This document shows positions 1 through 5,402 of a DNA stretch of 9,912 bases, piece by piece. Location: positions 1 through 9,912 of the forward strand of contig CABQAC010000053.1 of assembly GCA_902462035.1 (NCBI GenBank). Reading direction: 5' to 3'. Made by a program: the position numbers and the translations under genes. How positions within the stretch are numbered: the stretch's first letter is position 1; the number at the start of each line of letters is the position of its first letter. The notes below the pieces were generated by a model. It was not told the origin of the DNA and did no database searches. It was given only the letters and a program-made list of their open reading frames with translations. Origin of the DNA: an uncultured Eubacteriales bacterium (GTDB lineage Bacteria > Bacillota > Clostridia > Oscillospirales > Acutalibacteraceae).

Positions 1-1211
1 TTCGCCGCTTCCCGGGCCCGGGCGGCGGTAAGCGCTTTGTCGAATACCGCGCGGGCTGTCACAGGGTTTTCCTCCAGATAATTGGTTAAATTTTCACTGA
101 TGGTCCGATCCACCAACGTCCGAATTTCGGTATTGCCCAGCCGGGCCTTGGTTTGGCCCTCGAACTGAGCCTCTTTCAGCTTGACGCTGATGACGGCCGT
201 CAATCCTTCGCGGACATCCTCGCCGCTTAAATTTTTATCGCTGTCCTTTAAAATACCGTATTTACGGGCATAATCGTTCATCACCCTGGTCAACGCCCGT
301 TTAAAACCTTCCTCGTGGGTGCCGCCGTCGGTGGTATGAATGTTGTTGGCAAAGGAAACCATCAGCTCGTTATAGCTGTCGTTATACTGCATTGCGATTT
401 CTACCGTAGCGTTGCCGTCGGCAGCCTCGGTATAAAAATGCAGAATGTCGGGATGCAGCACTTCGAGCCCGCGTTTTTTATGGATATACTCGACATAGCT
501 GCTCAAACCGCCGGCATAGCAATAAATTTCCTCCACCGCCGCTTCAGGGTCGCGCTCATCCTTTAACGCGATATGCACGCCAGCGTTTAAGAACGCCTGT
601 TCCCGCAGCCGTACCGATAGGGTTTCAAAATCAAACTCGGTGGTTTCCTTAAACATTTCGGGATCGGGCTGAAAACGCACCACCGTACCGGTGTGGTCGG
701 TCTTGCCAACCACCTCCAACGGGGTGTCCGCCACGCCGCGCCGGTAAATTTGGCGGTGAATCTTTTCTCCGTCATAAACCTGCACTTCGAGCCACTCGCT
801 CAAAGCGTTCACCACCGATGCGCCCACGCCGTGCAGACCGCCCGAAACCTTATACCCGCCGCCGCCGAATTTTCCGCCCGCATGCAGCACCGTAAAAACC
901 ACCGTCACCGCTGGAATTCCCAGCTTTGGCTGAGTTCCAACCGGGATACCGCGGCCGTTATCCACTACACGGATGATGTTGCCCGGCTCGATGGCTACCT
1001 CGATTTTATCGCAGTAGCCGGCCAGCGCCTCGTCAATGGCGTTATCCACAATCTCGTACACCAGATGATGCAGGCCCCGCGGCCCAGTGGAACCGATGTA
1101 CATACCAGGTCTTTTGCGGACCGCCTCCAATCCTTCCAGAACCTGGATTTCACTGGCCCCGTAGTTGCCCTCTACAGGAACGTTATTGGGAATCTGCTCC
1201 TTCTGATCCAA
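1..1211 (-). CDS. gyrB: DNA gyrase subunit B, N-terminal part (cut by window edge)
   Basis: GyrB is the ATPase subunit of DNA gyrase (GyrA2GyrB2), which introduces negative supercoils in the cytoplasm. The visible 403 codons cover the GHKL ATPase and transducer domains. Motifs seen in order are the Bergerat-fold DNAIDEA, DNGRGIPV, the ATP lid around GGKFGGGGYKVSGGLHGVGAS, and a QTK segment carrying the ATP-sensing lysine in the transducer. The frame leaves the window in the AARAREAA linker just before the TOPRIM domain, so the EGDSA and DxD metal-binding residues are not visible. The start is TTG at 1209-1211, giving LDQKEQIP, chosen because GGAGG (1220-1224) lies 8 nt upstream. The gene has its own promoter. 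In related genomes gyrA usually follows, here outside the window. Identity is certain; only the exact start is inferred. Confidence 0.98.
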   Translation of the reverse strand, partial: MDQKEQIPNNVPVEGNYGASEIQVLEGLEAVRKRPGMYIGSTGPRGLHHLVYEIVDNAIDEALAGYCDKIEVAIEPGNIIRVVDNGRGIPVGTQPKLGIPAVTVVFTVLHAGGKFGGGGYKVSGGLHGVGASVVNALSEWLEVQVYDGEKIHRQIYRRGVADTPLEVVGKTDHTGTVVRFQPDPEMFKETTEFDFETLSVRLREQAFLNAGVHIALKDERDPEAAVEEIYCYAGGLSSYVEYIHKKRGLEVLHPDILHFYTEAADGNATVEIAMQYNDSYNELMVSFANNIHTTDGGTHEEGFKRALTRVMNDYARKYGILKDSDKNLSGEDVREGLTAVISVKLKEAQFEGQTKARLGNTEIRTLVDRTISENLTNYLEENPVTARAVFDKALTAARAREAA

Positions 1212-1228
1212 CGGTAAAACCTCCAATA

Positions 1229-1252
1229 ATATACATTCCATAAAATGTATAT
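1229..1252 (-). promoter_or_regulatory. Perfect AT-rich inverted repeat in the gyrB leader
   Basis: The arms ATATACATT (1229-1237) and AATGTATAT (1244-1252) are perfect 9-bp reverse complements around a 6-nt spacer. The repeat lies downstream of the gyrB promoter and ends 4 nt before the gyrB ribosome binding site. In mRNA it could form a hairpin just ahead of the Shine-Dalgarno sequence; as DNA it could be an operator for a dimeric regulator. There is no U-tract behind it, so it is not an intrinsic terminator. The function is unknown; only the symmetry is seen directly. Confidence 0.5.
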
Positions 1253-1330
1253 CTTTTTAAACTGTTCGTAATTTTTTAATACTGCCCTATAGCAAGAAAA
1301 AGAATAGACCTGTATTTTGGCTATCAATTC

Positions 1331-1359
1331 ATTATAGCACATTTTTACGGAATTTTCAA
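1331..1359 (-). promoter_or_regulatory. Sigma-A-type promoter of gyrB
   Basis: Read on the minus strand, the -35 TTGAAA (1354-1359) and the -10 TATAAT (1331-1336) are separated by exactly 17 nt, and TGC directly precedes the -10 as an extended -10 element. The predicted transcript start is near 1324, giving a leader of about 110 nt before gyrB. It shows that gyrB can be transcribed independently of the upstream dnaN-recF-remB cluster. I see no convincing terminator between 1360 and 1416, so read-through from that cluster remains possible. Confidence 0.85.
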
Positions 1360-1416
1360 AATAAATCTAAAAAATCCGAAATCGTGGCTCCTAACGCAAA
1401 TTGATAAATTACAGGC

Positions 1417-1725
1417 CTATTTTTTTGGGATAGTTAGCCGTGTTGTCAGCGGAATGAGAAAAAAAGCAGTCATAACAAGCAGCAAAGTGGTAAACAAAAT
1501 AGGCAACGCATGAACGGTACGGGATAATATAAACGCGTTGACCCCATAACAGCAAAGCAGCAATAAACCGAACAAAACCGCGGTACGGCCGGTTAACTGA
1601 AAACGGCTCTGCTTTTTACAATGGGGACAGCAATGGCTGCTGCCCGGCCAACGGCCAAACCCTTTGCGGTAACGGACGCCGGTATGGCAATGGGGGCATT
1701 GGGGCAAACGAAAAAAGGAACTCAA
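1417..1725 (-). CDS. Small zinc-ribbon protein with two membrane segments (102 aa)
   Basis: I do not recognise a named gene. The N-terminus has two CXXC knuckles, CPHC (10-13) and CPHC (33-36), about 20 residues apart, as in a zinc ribbon. Two hydrophobic segments follow at about 48-68 and 73-94, and the protein ends in a short basic tail (IPKK). The layout matches the first half of the upstream gene (1722-2360), so the two look like tandem paralogues. The start is TTG at 1723-1725, overlapping the upstream TGA stop by 4 nt (TTGA), with GGAGG 9 nt upstream. It is translationally coupled and is the last gene before the gyrB promoter. The CXXC-about-20-CXXC plus two-helix layout recalls known small Firmicutes membrane zinc-ribbon families, but that assignment was not tested. 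The zinc ribbon probably faces the cytoplasm (inference). Function unknown. Confidence 0.8.
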   Translation of the reverse strand: MSSFFRLPQCPHCHTGVRYRKGFGRWPGSSHCCPHCKKQSRFQLTGRTAVLFGLLLLCCYGVNAFILSRTVHALPILFTTLLLVMTAFFLIPLTTRLTIPKK

Positions 1726-2360
1726 TGTGACGAACCTCCGTAATGATCAAAAAAATCGCGTTCTTCCTGGCTGATGCTGCGGGAGGAAATGCGTTGATCC
1801 TCCCTTTGCCGGATATGGCCGGAATTTGTTTGGCGCAGTCTTTCCCCATATTCCTGCCGGGCCTGCGAGGAAGGGTAAGACGCTGTTTTTAGCGAACGTT
1901 CTTCCGCCGTTAAAGGACGGCCAGCAGGCGCGCGGCCTATCACTATCGTTTTTTCTTCCTCGCGGGGACCGCGGACCGCCGCCTGCGTATTTTTCCGCGG
2001 CGCCGTATAAATTTTAACATCGGCCGCATCTTTTTTTTGTTCACGCCGGGCAAATTTCGCGTCCTGCTCGTGTTGCGGAATTTTTTTGGACGTTTCCATC
2101 ACAAAGGGAAGCAAAAAATAAGCGGCCGCATAAAGAATCACTAATACCGGGGATGCAGCCAAAAAATCATCCTGAAGCAGAAGGCACAACAAAACAAACA
2201 GCACCACCGCCGCGCACACGACCGCCACCGCCAGCCCTGGATAGCGAACGCCATAATAAGCGCCGCACGCGGAACATTGGCCGACATCATACTTGCGGCA
2301 GCGCCATAAGTCCCGGTAATGCAGCTTTTTGTTGCAAACCGGACAAATAGGAGTCTTCAT
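1722..2360 (-). CDS. Zinc-ribbon membrane protein with a long charged C-terminal tail (212 aa)
   Basis: I do not recognise a named gene. Visible parts in order are a zinc ribbon with CPVC (6-9) and CSAC (29-32); two hydrophobic segments at about 43-63 and 69-88; then about 120 residues rich in Lys, Arg, Glu, Gln and Ser, with no hydrophobic core, which looks disordered and cytoplasmic. The tail has an EEEKTIVIGR stretch of unknown meaning. The ATG (2358-2360) overlaps the remB stop as ATGA. A GGTGA-like ribosome binding site lies about 6 nt upstream, so expression is probably coupled to remB. The next gene downstream repeats the ribbon-plus-two-helices module without the tail. The tail is basic and acidic in alternation, so it could bind nucleic acid or protein, but nothing decides this. 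It is not part of the standard origin gene set of Bacillus subtilis, which makes it lineage-specific here. Confidence 0.82.
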   Translation of the reverse strand: MKTPICPVCNKKLHYRDLWRCRKYDVGQCSACGAYYGVRYPGLAVAVVCAAVVLFVLLCLLLQDDFLAASPVLVILYAAAYFLLPFVMETSKKIPQHEQDAKFARREQKKDAADVKIYTAPRKNTQAAVRGPREEEKTIVIGRAPAGRPLTAEERSLKTASYPSSQARQEYGERLRQTNSGHIRQREDQRISSRSISQEERDFFDHYGGSSH

Positions 2361-2644
2361 GCAAGGTCACCGTTCCTTTTTTTCGAAAGCGATTCCATAA
2401 AGCCGGTACGTTTTAAAAGCGTAGAAGAGGAGATTTGCGAAATATAAACCTTGCTTTTTTGCCCGCTGGCGCATACCACAAAGGATTTTGGCAATTCCAT
2501 GGAGACATTGACCACCTCGCCGCGCTTGGTGGCAGCGGCCAGATAATCCCGGCTCGCCTTGGAAATAGTAGCGGTATCCAAATCGAAAATACCGACCACT
2601 TCATCCATTCGGATTACCATATCCTGTCCCAAATGCAAATACAT
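2357..2644 (-). CDS. remB: RemB-like extracellular matrix regulator (DUF370)
   Basis: This 95-residue protein matches the DUF370 (RemA/RemB) family. It opens MYLHLGQDMVIRMDEVVGIFDLD, with the hydrophobic beta-strand pattern of that family, then TISKASRDYL and VYISQISSSTLLKR. In B. subtilis, remB (yaaB) sits in this same place between recF and gyrB. Its relative RemA is a DNA-binding activator of biofilm matrix genes, and RemB contributes to the same process. The length is slightly above the family norm (about 80-90), owing to a short charged C-terminal extension. ATG at 2642-2644 follows the recF stop by 4 nt, with AAAGG 9 nt upstream. The stop overlaps the next ATG. Membership of the family and synteny are firm; a matrix role in this organism is inferred only. 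Confidence 0.9.
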   Translation of the reverse strand: MYLHLGQDMVIRMDEVVGIFDLDTATISKASRDYLAAATKRGEVVNVSMELPKSFVVCASGQKSKVYISQISSSTLLKRTGFMESLSKKRNGDLA

Positions 2645-2648
2645 GCGA

Positions 2649-3740
2649 TCAAGCCTTTCTGTCCGGTTCCGCTGTCAGCACGCCGTTTTTCACGCAAAAA
2701 GCGCATCCGCCTGTCATGCGCAGCACAGCGGTCGGGTCGCAGCAAGTGATAAAAACCTGCCATCCCTTCATGTGATTGAGCAAATAATCCTGCCGGTGAA
2801 CGTCTAGTTCGCTCATTACGTCGTCGAGCAATACCACCGGTTTTTCCCCGATGATTTGTTCCAGCACCGCAGCTTCGCTAAGCTTAAGCGCCAAAACAGC
2901 GGACCGCTGCTGCCCTTGTGACGCAAAGCTGCGGGCGGGCGCACGGTCGACTAAAATATCAAAATCGTCCCGATGGGGCCCCACCGTAGTGATCCCTGCC
3001 CGGATATCTTCTTCCCGTACACGGCGCAGCGCGTCCAGCAGGGATTCTCCCTTTCCGCAACTGCTGCGGTAAGCGATGGACATGGTTTCCTTTTGCGCCG
3101 CGATGCCGCGGTAGATTTCTTCCGCTTGCGGGCAAAGACGTTCCAGATACAAAAGGCGTTCCCGCGTCAGCACCTCGCCCAGCGCCGATACGGTTTCGTC
3201 CCAACTGTCCAACGTATCCCGCAGGTAAGGCTTGCGGGATAAATCCTTTAACAAGGCGTTTCGTTGCTGAACGCCCTTATTATACCTGCTGAGCGCTGTC
3301 GCAAAAGCAGGTTTTATTTGGCATAGGGCAGCGTCTAAGAATTTTCTTCGTTCCGAAGGGCCGTCCTTAACCAGGGAAAGATGCACCGGCGCGAAAATAA
3401 CGGCGCAAAACCGCCCAATCAGTCCGGCGGGGGAACGCTGGGGAATTTCATTGACAGACGCCCGGCGGCGGCCGTTTTCCATAATGAGTTCGGCTTTTTG
3501 CGGCCGGCCAGCCGCTTGAAACCCCAAACAAAGGCGCGCGGTATCTTTGCCAAAGGATATCAGTTCCCCGTCCTTTGCCCCGCGGAAACTCCGGCCCCCG
3601 GTAAACAGCCAAACCGCCTCGAGCAAATTGGTTTTTCCTTGGGCGTTATCCCCGTAAATCACATTGACAAAAGGGGAAGGCAGAAAACGGGTGGCGGATA
3701 AATTGCGGTAACCCTCCGCCTCCAGCGAAGAAACGATCAC
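2649..3740 (-). CDS. recF: RecF, recombinational DNA repair ATPase
   Basis: RecF is an SMC/ABC-like ATPase that, with RecO and RecR, loads RecA at single-strand gaps and stalled forks. The 363 residues are full family length. Walker A is GDNAQGKT (30-37), the ABC signature is SQGQQ (274-278), Walker B is VVLLDD (302-307) and the D-loop is SELD (310-313). The middle region is the arm domain with the KFLD motif. The start is GTG at 3738-3740, overlapping the yaaA stop as GTGA, so translation is coupled to yaaA. remB follows after 4 nt. The place in the operon, dnaN-yaaA-recF, is standard for Firmicutes. No anomalies: all key motifs are intact. Confidence 0.98.
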   Translation of the reverse strand: MIVSSLEAEGYRNLSATRFLPSPFVNVIYGDNAQGKTNLLEAVWLFTGGRSFRGAKDGELISFGKDTARLCLGFQAAGRPQKAELIMENGRRRASVNEIPQRSPAGLIGRFCAVIFAPVHLSLVKDGPSERRKFLDAALCQIKPAFATALSRYNKGVQQRNALLKDLSRKPYLRDTLDSWDETVSALGEVLTRERLLYLERLCPQAEEIYRGIAAQKETMSIAYRSSCGKGESLLDALRRVREEDIRAGITTVGPHRDDFDILVDRAPARSFASQGQQRSAVLALKLSEAAVLEQIIGEKPVVLLDDVMSELDVHRQDYLLNHMKGWQVFITCCDPTAVLRMTGGCAFCVKNGVLTAEPDRKA

Positions 3741-3955
3741 CGTCCGGTCACCTCGTACCCGCGCCCATCCAGGGAAAACTGGTCGCCGGGGCGCAATTTT
3801 TTCCCCCGCATCAAACAGGGCGCGCCGTTGACCGCCACCATACCCTGCTGCACCACCGCTTTTGCCTGGCCGCCGGTTTCCACGGCGCCGCTTAATTTCA
3901 GCGCTGCATCCAGCCGGATGAATTCGCTGTCAATGACAATTTTTTCCCGTTCCAA
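3737..3955 (-). CDS. yaaA: YaaA-type S4-domain RNA-binding protein
   Basis: This is a 72-residue protein made almost entirely of one S4 RNA-binding domain: residues 10-20 fit the FIRLDAALKLSG helix, and VVQQGMVAVNG plus GKKLRPGD form the typical loop-strand segment. In B. subtilis the homologue between dnaN and recF (yaaA, also called rlbA) is linked to the ribosome; the exact role is not settled. The start is TTG at 3953-3955 with AAGGGG about 8 nt upstream. It lies 17 nt after dnaN and overlaps recF by 4 nt, so all three belong to one transcript. Domain and synteny are clear. The name should not be confused with the E. coli peroxide-response YaaA, which is unrelated. Confidence 0.93.
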   Translation of the reverse strand: MEREKIVIDSEFIRLDAALKLSGAVETGGQAKAVVQQGMVAVNGAPCLMRGKKLRPGDQFSLDGRGYEVTGR

Positions 3956-3972
3956 CCCGTCGTCCCCTTTCT

Positions 3973-5079
3973 TTAATCGTTTTTCAGCCGCACGGGCAGG
4001 ACCAAAAACAAAAAGGCGTCTCCTTCCTTTGGAACGATCTTCATGGGGCTTAAAGCGCCGTTAAGCTGAATCTTAACCTCGTCCGTTTCGCTGGCGCGCA
4101 GCGCGTCCAGCAGATAGCGGTTGTTAAAGCCGATTTCCAGTTCCTCGCCGGAATTTTGAATCGGAAAACGGTCGTTCGCGCCGCCGATTGCGGTTTCGCA
4201 GGAAAGCTGGACCGCGTCTTCTTTAAACAGACAGCGCACCGGGCTTTTCAGCCGGTCGTTGACCACCAGGGACATCCGCTCTACACCTTCGATAAACCGG
4301 CGGGTAGGCATGGAAATTTCAGTTTTAACCTGGGTGGGAATCGCGGCCTGGTAATCCAGGAATTCGCCGTCCAGCAAACGGGAAATGACCGAATATTGGT
4401 TGATTTTAAAGATGATATGGCGCCGCCCAACTAACAGGGAGACGTCGGCGTCTTCTTCGTTTATAAGTTTAACGACTTCGCCCAGCGTTTTGCCGGGCAC
4501 GACAAATTCCATTTTTTCTTCCCCGCAGGCAACCGATTCGGTTCGCATGGCAAGGCGGTAGCCGTCCACCGCCACCAAACGGATGCGGCCTTCGCCCACC
4601 TGGAACAAGGTGCCCATATGAACGGGCTTGGAATCGTTGGTAGCCACGGCGAAGATGGTTTGGCGGATCATGCCCTTTAAAAGCGATTGCGGTACCTGGA
4701 CAGCCGCTTCGCCCGACACGGCGGGCAGTTCGGGGTATTCGGAGGCCGCGATGCCGATGATATGGAAGGTGGCGTCCCCGCTGGAGATTTCCGCGTTGAG
4801 TTTATCGTCTATCGAAAGGGTAACCCATTCGTCTGGCAGGCTGCGGATCATATCGCCGAAAAATTTAGCGCCGAAGATGACCGCCCCTTCTTGTTTGACC
4901 GAAGCTTCTATTGTGGTGGTGATCCCGAGCTCCAGATCATAACCGCATAGGGTGATTTGATTTTTTTCCGCTTTGAGAAGGATCCCTTCCAGCGCGGGAA
5001 TCGAGGATTTGGAAGAAACGGCGCGGGAAACATTCGACACGGCTACTTGTAATTCCTGCCGTTTGCAAGAGATTATCAT
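3973..5079 (-). CDS. dnaN: DNA polymerase III sliding clamp (beta subunit)
   Basis: DnaN forms the dimeric ring that tethers DNA polymerase III to the template and recruits repair factors by its hydrophobic cleft. The sequence opens MIISCKRQELQVAVSNVSRAV, has the internal GYDLELGI, the AVDGYRLA stretch in the middle domain, and ends with the conserved C-terminal pocket segment (FLFLVLPVRL, cf. family M/LPMR). The length is 368 residues, as expected. I place the start at ATG 5077-5079, because GGAGG lies 7 nt upstream. An ATG 21 nt further upstream (5098-5100) is in frame but precedes the ribosome binding site. It is the first gene leftward from oriC and has a promoter candidate inside oriC. 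It leads the yaaA-recF-remB operon and is co-directional with the leftward fork. Confidence 0.98.
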   Translation of the reverse strand: MIISCKRQELQVAVSNVSRAVSSKSSIPALEGILLKAEKNQITLCGYDLELGITTTIEASVKQEGAVIFGAKFFGDMIRSLPDEWVTLSIDDKLNAEISSGDATFHIIGIAASEYPELPAVSGEAAVQVPQSLLKGMIRQTIFAVATNDSKPVHMGTLFQVGEGRIRLVAVDGYRLAMRTESVACGEEKMEFVVPGKTLGEVVKLINEEDADVSLLVGRRHIIFKINQYSVISRLLDGEFLDYQAAIPTQVKTEISMPTRRFIEGVERMSLVVNDRLKSPVRCLFKEDAVQLSCETAIGGANDRFPIQNSGEELEIGFNNRYLLDALRASETDEVKIQLNGALSPMKIVPKEGDAFLFLVLPVRLKND

Positions 5080-5124
5080 ATTTTTTCCTCCTGTCTGCAT
5101 ATTCGGGAAATAGAAAGCATAGAA

Positions 5125-5153
5125 ATAATAGTTTTAGTATTAGGGGCTGTGAA
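5125..5153 (-). promoter_or_regulatory. Candidate dnaN promoter inside oriC
   Basis: On the minus strand, the -35 TTCACA (5148-5153) and the -10 TATTAT (5125-5130) each differ from consensus at one base, with an exact 17-nt spacer. The predicted start is near 5118, giving a leader of about 40 nt before dnaN. The -35 lies within a DnaA-box-like sequence next to the stronger box at 5156-5164, and the -10 lies in the putative unwinding tract. DnaA binding would therefore be expected to affect it (inference). A weaker alternative is TTGTCC (5159-5164) with TAATAC at 16 nt. Confidence 0.6.
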
Positions 5154-5164
5154 TTTGTGGACAA
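5126..5164 (+). other. Putative basal unwinding element: DnaA-trio-like repeats plus adjacent boxes
   Basis: Reading toward the boxes, in-register triplets TAA TAG TTT TAG TAT TAG occupy 5126-5143. A GC-rich step GGGC (5144-5147) follows, then the box-like TGTGAATTT (5148-5156), then the good box TGTGGACAA (5156-5164, TTGTCCACA on the other strand). In B. subtilis, DnaA loads from boxes across a GC-rich step on to repeating trinucleotides (DnaA-trios, 3'-GAT-5' type) to open the duplex. The order and polarity here fit that model. It is a pattern match only. Confidence 0.6.
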
Positions 5165-5272
5165 GCCTTGGTTTTGTGTGGAGCGGCGCGGTTTTTGCGA
5201 GAAATTTGTCTGTTTGAAACAGGTGGACAAGCGGTGGAGAAAAAAGGGGTTTTTTCTGGTTTTGCACCGCGC

Positions 5273-5281
5273 TGTGGAAAA
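5273..5281 (-). promoter_or_regulatory. DnaA box (TTTTCCACA)
   Basis: Exact match on the minus strand to the TTWTNCACA DnaA-box consensus. It lies 21 bp from the start of the next strong box (5294), so the two face the same side of the helix. Confidence 0.8.
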
Positions 5282-5293
5282 CTCGGTGGGGAA

Positions 5294-5302
5294 TGTGAAT
5301 AA
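5294..5302 (-). promoter_or_regulatory. DnaA box (TTATTCACA)
   Basis: Exact match on the minus strand to TTWTNCACA. It directly abuts a weaker box-like sequence (GGTGGGGAA, 5285-5293), and another one-mismatch site starts 11 bp further on (5305-5313). This suggests a small cooperative cluster. Confidence 0.8.
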
Positions 5303-5402
5303 AAAGTGCAAAATGTTCTGTATTATGTAAACAGAGGCAACCAGGGGTTTTCCACTGATTTGTTGGAAAGTGGAATGGTTTTCCCGGTTTCCACACAGAT
5401 TG

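Larger units (their letters stand above)
5080..5402. other. oriC: Replication origin oriC (dnaA-dnaN intergenic region)
   Basis: This 323-bp gap between dnaA and dnaN has no credible gene and is dense in DnaA-box sequences. Matches to TTWTNCACA or TTGTCCACA on the minus strand are at 5156-5164, 5273-5281 (TTTTCCACA) and 5294-5302 (TTATTCACA). One-mismatch candidates are at 5222-5230, 5233-5241, 5260-5268 (plus), 5305-5313, 5348-5356 (plus) and 5387-5395 (plus). An AT-rich tract at about 5108-5142 beside dnaN fits the DNA unwinding element. A 7-bp inverted repeat (TTCCACT 5350-5356, AGTGGAA 5369-5375) pairs two box-like sequences near the dnaA end. Between them lie G/C-rich patches and A/T runs. 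Location and box density make the call strong; the exact ends are not defined. Confidence 0.92.

Noticed and set aside
693..1217. 174-codon plus-strand open frame opposite gyrB
   Set aside because: It is the antisense shadow of the clearly coding gyrB sequence, with no ribosome binding site or family resemblance.
5080..5100. Upstream ATG start for dnaN (adds 7 residues)
   Set aside because: It precedes and includes the GGAGG site that serves the ATG at 5079; the family normally starts at MIISCKR-like sequence.
4937..5396. Minus-strand open frames across the dnaA-dnaN gap (124 and 106 codons)
   Set aside because: They overlap the DnaA boxes and the start of dnaN, have low-complexity composition and no convincing ribosome binding site. 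They are chance frames in oriC.
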